Under the pieces are notes generated by a model, which ran no database searches, was not told where the DNA came from, and saw only the letters and a list, made by a program, of their open reading frames with translations. From Archaeoglobaceae archaeon (GTDB taxonomy: Archaea > Halobacteriota > Archaeoglobi > Archaeoglobales > Archaeoglobaceae): a DNA stretch of 64,000 nucleotides. Shown here one piece after another: positions 32,142-41,589 of the stretch. How positions within the stretch are numbered: the stretch's first letter is position 1; every line of letters starts with the position of its first letter. The DNA lies in the NCBI GenBank assembly GCA_027028145.1, contig JALVJV010000019.1, positions 1 to 64,000 of the forward strand, given 5' to 3'. A program made the translations under genes and the position numbers.

Positions 32142-32387
32142 TCAACACCTCTTGAACGTTAAAACGAACCCTCTAAAGTCTACAAGCTTACCGTTAACCT
32201 TTTCGGCGATTTCCTTTGCCAACTGTTTTTTATCTTTACCCTCCAACTCACCGATCGTTCTGAAGTTCTTTAACATCCTAACTTTAACCATCCCACGTTT
32301 TTCGAGCACGGTGTTTATCTCGTTTATTAAACCTTCCGTAATCCCCTTCTTTCCGACGTTGATCGTGACGATGTCATCCTTCTTCAT
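32142..32387 (-). CDS. YhbY/CRM-domain RNA-binding protein
   Basis: A single CRM (YhbY) domain of about 80 residues: [20 protein letters not shown], a GxxG-like RNA-contact loop within [17 protein letters not shown], and [14 protein letters not shown]. Bacterial YhbY binds pre-ribosomal large subunits; the position directly upstream of rps19e supports a ribosome-assembly role. ATG 32387 or 32393 both possible. Confidence 0.85.
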   Translation of the reverse strand: MKKDDIVTINVGKKGITEGLINEINTVLEKRGMVKVRMLKNFRTIGELEGKDKKQLAKEIAEKVNGKLVDFRGFVLTFKRC

Positions 32388-32462
32388 AGGCATTCTTTTA
32401 GGCTCTTCGAATTGTTTAAAATTTTTGCCGTCATCAATTTGCTGTGCGGATAAAATTTAAGA

Positions 32463-34319
32463 TCAGCTCGGAACCTTTATCGCCTTCTCGGGGCATACCT
32501 TAGCACATACACCGCACGATGTGCATAAAGCCGGATCTATCTTCGGTTTTCCGTTCTCTATGAATATAGCCGGACATACGAATTCCTCAACGCATTTCAT
32601 ACAGCCGTTGCATGCTTCGGTAATCGTGAAAGGCTTGATCTTCTTTCCCGACTTTCTGGCTTCTCTAAGCCTCAAAATCGCACACTTCTGTCTTGCTACC
32701 ACAACCGCAACGCCGTCGTGTGCCAATGCTTTCTTGAGAACCTCTTCAAGCTTTGAGATGTTATACGGATTCACCACTTCGACGAATTTCACTCCTACGC
32801 CTCTAACAACATCCTCAATTCTAACTACCTCTCCCTCATCACCGCATCCGGTAACTCCAACGCCGGGGTGCGGCTGATGCCCCGTCATTCCCGTTGTCTG
32901 ATTGTCCAGAATTACGAGCACGAACTTATTTTTGTTATACACGGCGTTGATCAAAGCGGGGATTCCGGCGTGCAGGAAAGTTGAATCGCCGATGGTTGCG
33001 ATTATCGGATCCTTAACAACCCTGCTCAATCCGTTCGAAACTCCAACGCTCGCACCCATGCAGATGCAGATGTCGACAGCTTCAAACGGCTTGTTTATGC
33101 CCAGAGTATAGCAACCTATATCGCTCGGCAGGCATGCGTTTCCGATTTCGTTAACGACCTTCCTTATAACGTAGAAGGTCGCGGAATGCGGGCAACCCGG
33201 GCAAAGAACAGGCGGACGGGGAGGAGCAAGCTTAGCAAGTTCGGAGCTTCTACTTTCTATTGCATCGTAATCGATGCTTGTATCGATTCCCAAAAGCTTG
33301 GCAATCCCCTTTTCAACTATCGAAACGTTGAACTCATAATCCATGGGCAGATGTCCGCTGAGCTTTCCGTAAACTTCCTTCGCTATCGTCTTAACCTGTA
33401 ACTCAACGAAAGGATCGACTTCTTCGACGACCAAAACCCTATCAACTTGGGAAACGAAGTCCTCGATAAGCTTCATCGGTAGCGGAAACATCGAAGACAG
33501 CTTTAAGATCGGAACATCCAGCTTTAGCCTCTGCAAGGCTTCCTTCGCATAAGCGTAGCTCAAACCGCATGCTATTACGCCCAACCTCTTGTCTTCTCCT
33601 TCATCCACCCAATTACGGTTCCATTTGCAGAAGAACCCTTCGAGCCTCTCAAGTTTCTTTCGAAGTTCCTTTTTCAGCATCCTCGCGTGAGCCGGAAGAA
33701 CAACATCTGTCTTGGGATTTTTCCTCCATTCAACCTTTTCAAGCATCTTTTCCGGAATCCTGCCAAGCCTCACAACTCCCCTCGCATGGCTCAGCCTCGT
33801 GTATGTTCTGAGCATAAGCGGTAAGTTAAATCGCTCGGAAATGTCGAAGAGCTCTGACGTTATATCCTTAAGCTCCTGAACGTTGCAAGCTTCGACAACG
33901 GGTATCTTCGCTGAGATTCCATACCAGCGGTTATCTTGCTCGTTCTGACTGCTGTGCATGGAAGGATCGTCAGCAGAAACCAAAACAAAACCACCCCTTG
34001 CTCCTACGTAAGCGAAGCTGAACATGGCATCGCTCGCGACGTTAACGCCGACGTGCTTCATCGCGCACATTCCCCTTTTGCCAGCTAAAGATGCACCAAG
34101 CGCAACTTCAAACGCCACCTTTTCGTTCGTAGAATATTCCATGTGAAATGTTTTCAAAACCTTGCAAGCTTCTGATAGCGTATCGCCGATCTCCGATGAA
34201 GGTGTTCCGGGATAGCATGCGAAAACGTCTATTCCCGCTTCCAATGCTCCTCTTGCAATTGCTTCGTTGCCCAACAAGAATACGGTCTTGCCTTCTTCCT
34301 CCAAAACGTCTTTGAGCAT
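32463..34319 (-). CDS. iorA: Indolepyruvate:ferredoxin oxidoreductase alpha subunit
   Basis: Oxidises aryl-pyruvates from aromatic amino acids to aryl-acetyl-CoA, reducing ferredoxin. The N-terminal half binds pyruvate-type substrates (ACYPGTPSSEIGDTL); the thiamine diphosphate site is around CPGCPHSATFYVI and IGDSTFLHAGIPALINAVYN. The C-terminus carries two ferredoxin clusters, CNGCMKCVEEFVCP and CTSCGVCAKVCPEKA. 618 residues, full length. The partner gene iorB is not adjacent on either side. Confidence 0.95.
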   Translation of the reverse strand: MLKDVLEEEGKTVFLLGNEAIARGALEAGIDVFACYPGTPSSEIGDTLSEACKVLKTFHMEYSTNEKVAFEVALGASLAGKRGMCAMKHVGVNVASDAMFSFAYVGARGGFVLVSADDPSMHSSQNEQDNRWYGISAKIPVVEACNVQELKDITSELFDISERFNLPLMLRTYTRLSHARGVVRLGRIPEKMLEKVEWRKNPKTDVVLPAHARMLKKELRKKLERLEGFFCKWNRNWVDEGEDKRLGVIACGLSYAYAKEALQRLKLDVPILKLSSMFPLPMKLIEDFVSQVDRVLVVEEVDPFVELQVKTIAKEVYGKLSGHLPMDYEFNVSIVEKGIAKLLGIDTSIDYDAIESRSSELAKLAPPRPPVLCPGCPHSATFYVIRKVVNEIGNACLPSDIGCYTLGINKPFEAVDICICMGASVGVSNGLSRVVKDPIIATIGDSTFLHAGIPALINAVYNKNKFVLVILDNQTTGMTGHQPHPGVGVTGCGDEGEVVRIEDVVRGVGVKFVEVVNPYNISKLEEVLKKALAHDGVAVVVARQKCAILRLREARKSGKKIKPFTITEACNGCMKCVEEFVCPAIFIENGKPKIDPALCTSCGVCAKVCPEKAIKVPS

Positions 34320-34398
34320 GTTTTTAACTGAATCGGAGCTTATTTAAGTTTGTTGATTTACGAAAGTATTATTAGTTTAGCCATAAACAAGCCGAAAA

Positions 34399-35334
34399 AT
34401 GAAGTTATTGACGATCGGAGTCGGCAGAAAGGGCTCAGAACTATCGAGTTTGCTCGCCAAGAAAGGAGTCAAAGTTAACAGGATTCCGCTTTTTAGATGT
34501 TACGCCGTTACGAATAGCTTGGACGATCTCAAATCGATAAAATTGAGCCAAAAAAATAAATTTTGGCTACTGGCTGGAAACGACAAAGTTGACGTCAGAA
34601 GCATTCTGAATGAGATCCTGAGCAGATACGAGATTCACGAGGGTTCTCTTATTATCACATCGCTCGACGATGAATTCGGAGTCATGACGGCAGTGGAGTT
34701 CGGAAAAAGGTTGATGGATTATTCTGAAGATCCCGTCATCGGCTTGGGAATAGTTCCACCTTTCGAAAATATAGATCCGGGTGAACTCAAGCAGAGGATC
34801 AGGAAATTTAAGGATGCCGTCAGAGTTCTGATGCTCACCGAAGAGAGCAGAATCGATCAAAACCTAATAGAATCTCTGAACATAATTGCGAGGGTCGGCG
34901 AAATCGATTTGAAGAAAAGGGTTGCTGGAGAGGTCGTCATAGATACATCGGATGTATTTAACGCTCTGATGTGTGAAGGATTTTCCGTCCTCGGCTTTGC
35001 AAAGAGAAGCTTGCCGATTTCGTGGCTATACAAGATTCTGCTGAGAAGAGAGAGCGAACTCGTTGCGGTTCGAACTCAGAGGATGGTCGAGATGATCGAT
35101 GAAGCCCTTCAGAATTTAAGCGTTAAGGGAGACGTTGAAACGGCGAAGAGCGCTTTGATTGTTTTCGCCGGAAACCCGAACGAGATTACGATGGACGGAA
35201 TGTTTTCGTGTATAGAGCGAATAGAAAAACTAAACGACAGCATAATAGTCAGATACGGCGATTATCCGATTCCGCGATCTCCCTTCATAAGCGTAGTTCT
35301 GCTGTTAGCCGGAATTACGAGGTTCAAGATTTAG
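34399..35334 (+). CDS. Divergent FtsZ/tubulin-superfamily protein
   Basis: 311 residues. The N-terminus MKLLTIGVGRKGSELSSLLA resembles the first Rossmann loop of FtsZ/CetZ, LIITSLDDEFGVMTAVEFGK sits where the GGGTGSG/tubulin signature loop belongs but lacks its glycines, and the end (ALIVFAGNPNEITMDGMFSC; RYGDYPIPRSPFISVVLLLA) matches the C-terminal strand pattern of archaeal FtsZ-like proteins. GTP binding may be lost. It is upstream of and convergent with a SpoIIM-like membrane gene. Assignment rests on pattern only. Confidence 0.5.
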   Translation: MKLLTIGVGRKGSELSSLLAKKGVKVNRIPLFRCYAVTNSLDDLKSIKLSQKNKFWLLAGNDKVDVRSILNEILSRYEIHEGSLIITSLDDEFGVMTAVEFGKRLMDYSEDPVIGLGIVPPFENIDPGELKQRIRKFKDAVRVLMLTEESRIDQNLIESLNIIARVGEIDLKKRVAGEVVIDTSDVFNALMCEGFSVLGFAKRSLPISWLYKILLRRESELVAVRTQRMVEMIDEALQNLSVKGDVETAKSALIVFAGNPNEITMDGMFSCIERIEKLNDSIIVRYGDYPIPRSPFISVVLLLAGITRFKI

Positions 35335-35885
35335 GCAAAGTGTGGTGTTATGTATGTTTCGATGAAGGCCGCGACTATCAGCATCGGAACGACAGTTCTC
35401 ATGTAGTAGTATATAGCCAAGTTTATGCAGTTTCGAATCGATACCTTTTCGCCGGTGACCTTTCTTAAGAACATCCTTCCGAGCCAGAGTCCGTAGCTAC
35501 AGGCTAAGATTATCGCCGGTATTTCGACGATTCCGTGCGGAATTAACATCATGGCAACCCTTTTCAAACCCATCCTCAAGCCGACAACGTAAACGACGAT
35601 TCCAATTATGTATCCGTTGATGAATACGAAGAAGATTGGTGCCAAGCCGAAGAACAAGCCTAAGATCATCGCTATGAAGGCTTTGATCGAATTGTTAAGG
35701 AATATTATCGCGAAGATTATTACGGGCGGTAGTAACTTTATAAAGCCGAACTCCGATGAGAATTGGTTTATAAACTGCTTAGCTTGCTCCGGATGGCTTT
35801 TGGCGGTCTGGTAGCCGGCAAAAATCGACAATCCGAAGATGATCGTAAGCAACGTGAAGTAAATAGCAATTTCCTTTTTTTTCAT
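35331..35885 (-). CDS. SpoIIM-family (DUF95) membrane protein
   Basis: About 184 residues from ATG 35885 with five or so membrane helices: YFTLLTIIFGLSIFAGYQTA, LPPVIIFAIIFLNNSIKAFI, MILGLFFGLAPIFFVFINGY, MLIPHGIVEIPAIILACSYG and VVPMLIVAAFIETY. The IPHGIVEIPA motif is the family hallmark. The role in archaea is unknown. It converges with the FtsZ-like gene (4-base overlap). Confidence 0.85.
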   Translation of the reverse strand: MKKKEIAIYFTLLTIIFGLSIFAGYQTAKSHPEQAKQFINQFSSEFGFIKLLPPVIIFAIIFLNNSIKAFIAMILGLFFGLAPIFFVFINGYIIGIVVYVVGLRMGLKRVAMMLIPHGIVEIPAIILACSYGLWLGRMFLRKVTGEKVSIRNCINLAIYYYMRTVVPMLIVAAFIETYITPHFA

Positions 35886-35972
35886 GCCGTCTTGTCGGTT
35901 GGAACGGCATATAGATGTTACGAAAGAAAAATTAATATAGCATGACATTTTGCGAAGGAAAGAGGTGAAAAG

Positions 35973-36245
35973 ATGGCCGAGAACGCAGTGTTTGTTGGTA
36001 GCAAGCCGGTAATGAACTACGTGTTGGCTGTATTGACGCAGTTCAACAGCGGAGCAAAGGAAGTAGCCATAAAAGCCAGAGGTAAAGCCATAAGCAGGGC
36101 TGTAGACGTAGCAGAGATCGTCAGGAAAAGGTTCTTGACGGATGTGGACGTTAAGGACATAAAGATCTCAACCGAAAAGGTGGAGAGCGAGCAGGGAGAA
36201 GCAAACGTTTCGGCAATCGAGATAATACTGGCTAAGAAGGAGTAA
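35973..36245 (+). CDS. albA: Alba chromatin protein (second copy)
   Basis: [20 protein letters not shown], then [20 protein letters not shown] and [19 protein letters not shown] precedes the ATG by 5 bases. It differs from the first Alba mainly at the N-terminus and in the loop before the last strand. Alba binds DNA and RNA and compacts chromatin; two paralogues allow heterodimers. The next gene is translin. Confidence 0.96.
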   Translation: MAENAVFVGSKPVMNYVLAVLTQFNSGAKEVAIKARGKAISRAVDVAEIVRKRFLTDVDVKDIKISTEKVESEQGEANVSAIEIILAKKE

Positions 36246-36340
36246 TTTTTTGGATTCCACCATTTTTATTATCATCTCTTATTTCTATTTTATCCTTACC
36301 CATCGATTACATTTAACTATCCCCTCCTCAACTTAAGTCC

Positions 36341-36955
36341 ATGAGCAAATTTAGACAAACTTTGGATGAATTCAGGAAGATCTTAGAGGAAAAGGAGCAG
36401 ATGAGGGAAGAACTGCTAAAGCTCACGAGGGAGATGAGGATAAACGCAACAAAAGCAATAGCGCTGTTGCATGCCAAGGAGTTCGATAAAGCTGAGGAAC
36501 ACCTGAACAAAGCCCTTGAGCTTATGGAACAGATATACGAGTTCAGGGAGAAATACCCCGACATATACTATCCGATAACGTTCGATGCAATGCAGGAGTT
36601 GGTCGAAGCATACTCTTTCTACCACGTCCTAAAGCATGGGAACTTGGAGATCGACTTTTCGAAGCTTAAGGTAGAAATAGCTCCAATTCTTACGGGCTTA
36701 GCCGATATGGCTGGCGAGATCAGGAGACACGTCTTAGATCTGCTGAGGATTGGAGAGTTCGACAAGGCTGAGAAACTCATCGGGCTTATGGAGGAGATAT
36801 ACCTCAATCTGCTCACGTTCAACTTTCCCGACAAGCTTACACCGCATCTCAGACCCAAGGTGGACTACGTGAGAGGAGCGATCGAGAGAACCAAATCCGA
36901 CTTTATATCGGCAAAGGTAGCGTCGCTCGAAGACTACTTCAAGAAGTTGGTTTAA
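36341..36955 (+). CDS. Translin-family protein (archaeal C3PO-like)
   Basis: An all-helical protein of 204 residues: LDEFRKILEEKEQMREELLK, LTREMRINATKAIALLHAKE, YPITFDAMQELVEAYSFYHV and LADMAGEIRRHVLDLLRIGE, ending with HLRPKVDYVRGAIERTKSDF. These match the translin fold. The Archaeoglobus fulgidus homologue forms an octameric barrel that degrades single-stranded RNA, so an RNase role is likely by homology. Acidic residues that could act in catalysis are present (EAYSFYH, GEIRRHVLD), but assignment by eye is tentative. Confidence 0.85.
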   Translation: MSKFRQTLDEFRKILEEKEQMREELLKLTREMRINATKAIALLHAKEFDKAEEHLNKALELMEQIYEFREKYPDIYYPITFDAMQELVEAYSFYHVLKHGNLEIDFSKLKVEIAPILTGLADMAGEIRRHVLDLLRIGEFDKAEKLIGLMEEIYLNLLTFNFPDKLTPHLRPKVDYVRGAIERTKSDFISAKVASLEDYFKKLV

Positions 36956-37025
36956 AAAATTCTGCTTCAACCGATTTGCAGACAGCATCTGTTTAGTTTT
37001 TTCCTCTTATCCAGCAATCATAGCC

Positions 37026-38402
37026 TCAAACTTGGCTCTCGCTAGTTCTAAGGCGGTGATCATCGATAACACCTTTGATCCATTCAACAACCTTGTCTAT
37101 CCTTTCCTTTGCCGTTCCCAAGTAGTTTTCCGGCTTTAGCAACTCCCTAATTTCATCTTCGCTGAGGTATCTCCTCACAACTTCGTCCTTCAGCAACTCA
37201 TCGAGCAGTCCCGTCCCTTTCTCGTAAGCCCGCATCGATGCGTTTCTAACGAGCTCGTGAGCTTCTTGCCTTCCCAAGCCCTTTTTAGTTAAAGCTATCA
37301 TCACTGCCTCGCTCAGATTCAGTCCCTTCAGCCTTTCGAGGTTCTCACGAATTCTATCCAGATTAAGCCTTATCCTCTCAACGACCTTTATCATCTTCGT
37401 TAGGATGTGATCCGTCAGAACGGTAGCCTCGGCCAGTATTATCCTCTCAGCGGAAGAGTTCGTGAGATCTCTTTCCTCCCAAAGGATTGCACTCTGATGT
37501 TGCGGCTCTACGAACCCCCTTATCACCCTCGCAATTCCGCATATATTCTCGCAGTCTATGGGATTCCTCTTATGCGGCATCGTCGAGCTTCCGACCTGCT
37601 TTCTGCCGAACTCCTCCATAAGCTCTCCCACCTCAGCTCTCTGCAAAACCCTGAAGTTTGTAGCGATCTTTTCGAGAGTTGTAGCCAAATTTGCGAGAAA
37701 TTCGACGTATTCGCAGTATATGTCCCTCGGAACGATTTGAGTTGAGATTATCGCCGGCTTAAGCCCAAGCAGTCTCATAACTTCCTCTTCTATCTCGAAG
37801 CCATCCTTCCCGAACCCAGCCTGAGTTCCGACCGCACCGCTCATCTGCCCGACCAAAAGCCTTTCTTTCATCTGTCGTAGCCTTATCAAGTGCCTCGCAA
37901 GCTCAGAAGCCCAGACGGCAAACCTGAATCCGTATGTGGTTGGTAAAGCCGGCTGTCCGTGAGTTCTGCCCAAACAGACGACATCCTTATACTCAATAGC
38001 TTTATTAACGAACAGCTCGATCAACCTCTTCAACTTCAGCTTGAGGATCTTTACCGAATCCCTAAGCTGAGTTGCAACGGCTGTGTCTGTTATGTCGTTC
38101 GACGTTGCACCGAAGTGAACCCATCTCGCGACTTCCGGATCCACAACTTCGCTTATCGCTTTAACCAAAGCCATCACATCATGCTTAATTTCCCTCTCTA
38201 TCTCCTTTACCCTCTGCGGAGTTACCTTCAGGGCTTGTTCTTGCGCCTTCTTAACCTTCTCCTCGCTCAGATAACCTTTTTTCGCTAAAGCTCTAAGAAG
38301 TGCGATCTCAACCCAGATCATCCTCTTTATCTTGCTATCCTCGCTCCAAATCCTCTTCATATCATCCGTTCCGTAACGGTAGTCGATCGGATGAACGATC
38401 AT
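37026..38402 (-). CDS. purB: Adenylosuccinate lyase
   Basis: Acts twice in purine synthesis (SAICAR to AICAR; adenylosuccinate to AMP). The signature GSSTMPHKRNPIDCENICG is present, with the TSNDITDTAVATQL and RTHGQPALPTTYGFR loops of the fumarase superfamily. 458 residues, family length. It is divergent from rnp4. Confidence 0.96.
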   Translation of the reverse strand: MIVHPIDYRYGTDDMKRIWSEDSKIKRMIWVEIALLRALAKKGYLSEEKVKKAQEQALKVTPQRVKEIEREIKHDVMALVKAISEVVDPEVARWVHFGATSNDITDTAVATQLRDSVKILKLKLKRLIELFVNKAIEYKDVVCLGRTHGQPALPTTYGFRFAVWASELARHLIRLRQMKERLLVGQMSGAVGTQAGFGKDGFEIEEEVMRLLGLKPAIISTQIVPRDIYCEYVEFLANLATTLEKIATNFRVLQRAEVGELMEEFGRKQVGSSTMPHKRNPIDCENICGIARVIRGFVEPQHQSAILWEERDLTNSSAERIILAEATVLTDHILTKMIKVVERIRLNLDRIRENLERLKGLNLSEAVMIALTKKGLGRQEAHELVRNASMRAYEKGTGLLDELLKDEVVRRYLSEDEIRELLKPENYLGTAKERIDKVVEWIKGVIDDHRLRTSESQV

Positions 38403-38452
38403 ATTTCCGACTTTGTAAGCAACTATTTTAACATTCCCGATTATGCTGAGAT

Positions 38453-38782
38453 ATGCTGAAGAGGGAGAAGAGGCTTGAAAGGAAGATAGCTAAGGAGAGG
38501 ATTAGGATACTCTTTGAAATGATGGAAAGAATGAAGTATGAAGATTACGATCTCGCCAGACGTTACGTCGAGCTCGCGAGGAGAATAGCGATGAAGTATA
38601 GACTGAAGTTACCTAAAAGATACAAGCTCCTATTCTGCAAGAGGTGCCTTTATCCATACAAAGAAGGAAAGTTCAGGGTTCGAGTTAGGAAATCGAGGGT
38701 GATAATAACCTGCCTTAACTGCGGATACGAACGCAGGATCCCGATCCGTCCCAAAAGAAATAAATATAAAAATCAAAAATAA
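38453..38782 (+). CDS. rnp4: RNase P protein component 4 (Rpp21)
   Basis: A helical basic N-terminus (LERKIAKERIRILFEMMERM; RYVELARRIAMKYRLKLPKR) is followed by a zinc ribbon: FCKRCLYPYKEG and IITCLNCGYERRIP, giving two CxxC pairs. This matches Rpr2/Rpp21, which binds the specificity domain of RNase P RNA with Rpp29. A basic tail ends the 109 residues. Confidence 0.93.
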   Translation: MLKREKRLERKIAKERIRILFEMMERMKYEDYDLARRYVELARRIAMKYRLKLPKRYKLLFCKRCLYPYKEGKFRVRVRKSRVIITCLNCGYERRIPIRPKRNKYKNQK

Positions 38783-38840
38783 AAAATGGAAAAGTTGATA
38801 TATGAGTAGTGCAAAGTCGTGAGAAAGGTGTTTAGGTGGA

Positions 38841-39203
38841 ATGAAAATGGCAGTAGATGTTGTTAGGGAAAAGGCGTTGGCTTTGGCGGATGCAATCTTG
38901 GAATTGGAGGAGTATAAGGAATTCGTCGAGATGGAGCAGAAGTTGAAAGAAGATGAAGTTGCGCAGGAGTTGCTCGTCGAATTCCAGCAGAAACAGCAGG
39001 ATTTTGTTACGAAACAGCTCTCTGGAGAATTCGATCAAGAACTTCTAAACGAGCTAACCGAGATTCAGTCGAAGTTGAATGCGAGAGAGAGTGTTGTCAA
39101 TTTCCTCGAAGCTTATAACAGACTTCTTGCGGTTTTAAGCGAAATCGTTGATTTGATCAGCGAAAGAATAAATTTGGATCTCAGCGAAGTTTACAGAAGG
39201 TAA
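38841..39203 (+). CDS. YlbF/YmcA-family protein
   Basis: Helical 120-residue protein: VREKALALADAILELEEYKE, FVEMEQKLKEDEVAQELLVE, FQQKQQDFVTKQLSGEF and FLEAYNRLLAVLSEIVDLIS. In bacteria YlbF-type proteins steer RNase Y; the archaeal role is unknown. AGGTGGA lies just before the first ATG; the second ATG (38847) is better spaced. Confidence 0.8.
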   Translation: MKMAVDVVREKALALADAILELEEYKEFVEMEQKLKEDEVAQELLVEFQQKQQDFVTKQLSGEFDQELLNELTEIQSKLNARESVVNFLEAYNRLLAVLSEIVDLISERINLDLSEVYRR

Positions 39204-39330
39204 AAGATTAGTATTAGCAATTTTATTTTGTCTAATTTATTTTTAATTATCTAAGTCGGAATTTATTTTATTGCTCGTATCGTTGAATCGAGCAAAAATC
39301 AATTAAAATCGAAATCTTTCATCATCGACC

Positions 39331-40755
39331 ATGAAAATATTGGTTGTAACAGGCAAGCTCGCGGAAGATGAAGTGAAGTCTCTCGCTCAGAAGTTCAAAT
39401 TTGACGTTCACGTTGTCGATGTGGATGTTGCCGCATTCATAACTCCTTCTCACCTTCGCGATCTCGACCTAAGTAATTACGATCTTGTTTTGGTTCCCGG
39501 ACTCGCTAAGGGAGATTGGAAATCTCTTGAAAAGGAGAAGGGCGTTAAGATAAGATTAGGCTCGATCCACATTTCAGATCTGCCCTTAGTTCTGAAAAAT
39601 TTGGATAAGATCGAGCTTTCACACGAGATACCGGCATGCAGACTTCTTGGGACTGTAAAGACCGAAGAGACGATCAGACTCGTTGAATCCCAGAAGGATT
39701 GCAAGTTTAAGATCGGTGAAGTCGAAATCGGGGGAAGAGCGAAGATAGTTGCCGAAATCGTCGACGCTACAAAGCTCGGCAAGGACGAGCTTATAGAGAG
39801 AATAGAATACTACTGCGAAAGCGGAGCGGATATAATTGATCTGGGAATACCGTTGGAGTTCGACGTTTGCGATGTCAGAAGAACTGTGAAGGTTGCGAGG
39901 GATCACTGCAAAGCGTTGAGCATAGACACATTTGATAGAAGAGCAATAGAGATCGGTATCGAGCACGGTATCGACATGGTGATGAGCGTATCGTATTCGA
40001 ACCTCGAATGTTCGGAACTGCTTAAGGATGTAGCCGTCGTTGCCGTGGAAAGGGATGTAAGAAGGCTGAAGAGGCTGGTTGAATCTTTAAAGCGAAGAAC
40101 GGAGAAGGTTATTGCTGATCCGATCCTCGACCCACCCTTGGGCGTTGCAAGCTCGATTGCGAGATATATCGAATACAGAAGGATCGATCCGGAAACTCCT
40201 CTTCTCATGGGTATAGGAAACGTTACAGAGCTGATAGATGCGGATTCGATCGGAATAAATGCGGTAATGGCTTGCATAGCGGAAGAAATAGGCGTGGAAC
40301 TCTTATTTACAACCGAAGCGAGCGTTAAAACGAGGGGTTGCGTTAGAGAGCTTAGAACCGCAAGCTACATGGCGAAGGCATCGAAGATCAAAAAGACTCC
40401 GCCGAAGGATTTGGGTTTAAGTCTGCTTGTTCTGAAGGAGAAAACCGCAATTACTTCGAGAGAACCTTCCGGCAGTATTGTAGAAGCTAAGGCTAACAAG
40501 AAGTTCGTCAGAGATCCGAAGGGGGATTTTAGAATCTGGATATGGAACGGAAAGATCGTTTGCGAGCACGAAAACGTGACTATAATCGGAAAAACAGCTA
40601 AGGAAATAATAGATACGATCATCGAGCTCGATCTCGTTTCAAGACTCGATCATGCGGGATACTTGGGAAGGGAACTGATGAAAGCCGAAATAGCTCTGAA
40701 GCTCGGGAAGAACTACGTGCAGGATGAAGAGCTAAACTTTGGCATATACTCCTAA
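39331..40755 (+). CDS. Dihydropteroate synthase-like protein (archaeal DHPS-related)
   Basis: 474 residues in three parts: an N-terminal Rossmann-like domain (MKILVVTGKLAEDEVKSLAQ; NYDLVLVPGLAKGDW), a TIM barrel like dihydropteroate synthase (YCESGADIIDLGIPLEF; HCKALSIDTFDRRAIEIGIE; KVIADPILDPPLG), and a C-terminal domain. The family is confined mostly to methanogens and relatives and may act in pterin (methanopterin) synthesis; the exact reaction is unproven. It is followed closely by the GPN GTPase gene. Confidence 0.85.
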   Translation: MKILVVTGKLAEDEVKSLAQKFKFDVHVVDVDVAAFITPSHLRDLDLSNYDLVLVPGLAKGDWKSLEKEKGVKIRLGSIHISDLPLVLKNLDKIELSHEIPACRLLGTVKTEETIRLVESQKDCKFKIGEVEIGGRAKIVAEIVDATKLGKDELIERIEYYCESGADIIDLGIPLEFDVCDVRRTVKVARDHCKALSIDTFDRRAIEIGIEHGIDMVMSVSYSNLECSELLKDVAVVAVERDVRRLKRLVESLKRRTEKVIADPILDPPLGVASSIARYIEYRRIDPETPLLMGIGNVTELIDADSIGINAVMACIAEEIGVELLFTTEASVKTRGCVRELRTASYMAKASKIKKTPPKDLGLSLLVLKEKTAITSREPSGSIVEAKANKKFVRDPKGDFRIWIWNGKIVCEHENVTIIGKTAKEIIDTIIELDLVSRLDHAGYLGRELMKAEIALKLGKNYVQDEELNFGIYS

Positions 40756-40770
40756 ATCTTAATTAGCCGA

Positions 40771-41556
40771 ATGTTAATCCTTCCATTTATGCGTCAGGTG
40801 TTCATATACATGGTCGGGACGGCTGGATCCGGAAAGACGTATCTCACGAAAGCGTTTTCGGAATGGCTCGATTTCAAGAAGCTGGACAACATCACGGTTA
40901 ACCTCGATCCCGGTGTGGATAACCTTCCATACAATCCGGATATAGACGTTAGAGACTGGTTTACCCTTGCCGACATCATGGAGAAATACGGAGTAGGACC
41001 AAACGGAGCTCAGATAATAGGAGCCGATCTGATCAGCACTATAGCCAAAGACTTAAAGGATGAGATAGAATACGAGGATTCGCCCTACGTAATAATCGAC
41101 ACTCCCGGTCAAATGGAGCTGTTTACGCTAAGAAGCAGTAGCGATATACTGTTAAGAATGCTCGGCAAGGAGAACAGCGTCATGGTTTATCTGTTTGATC
41201 CGGTTATATCAAAAACACCATCTGGTTTTCTATCTCTACTCTTTATGTGCTCCTCAGCAATCTTCAGACTGAACATCCCCCAAATTCCGGTGCTTGCGAA
41301 ATCGGATCTGCTCGAGGAACATGAGTTGGAGAAGATAATTAAGTGGAGTAGCGATCCCGACGCTTTATACGATGATCTATTAAAGGAATCGGAGAAGGTT
41401 CTAAGCGGCGAACTCTTCCACATGCTTAGGGAGTTAGGACTCTTCCGCCCGCTTATTCCGGTTTCTGCAATTACGGGCTACGGAATGGACGACATATACG
41501 ACGGCATTCAGGAATTATTCTACGGAGGAGACGATCTTGAGAGGATAATATACTGA
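40771..41556 (+). CDS. GPN-loop GTPase
   Basis: P-loop MVGTAGSGKTYLTKAFSEWL, the diagnostic Gly-Pro-Asn insert GVGPNGAQIIG, G3 VIIDTPGQMELFTLRSSSD, and LAKSDLLEEHELEKI. 261 residues. GPN GTPases are conserved in archaea and eukaryotes; the eukaryotic ones help assemble RNA polymerase II. The start may be ATG 40789 (MRQVFIYMVGTAG), closer to other members. Confidence 0.93.
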   Translation: MLILPFMRQVFIYMVGTAGSGKTYLTKAFSEWLDFKKLDNITVNLDPGVDNLPYNPDIDVRDWFTLADIMEKYGVGPNGAQIIGADLISTIAKDLKDEIEYEDSPYVIIDTPGQMELFTLRSSSDILLRMLGKENSVMVYLFDPVISKTPSGFLSLLFMCSSAIFRLNIPQIPVLAKSDLLEEHELEKIIKWSSDPDALYDDLLKESEKVLSGELFHMLRELGLFRPLIPVSAITGYGMDDIYDGIQELFYGGDDLERIIY

Positions 41557-41589
41557 AGGTTTATATTCCGCCCCGCAGAATTGATCGAG

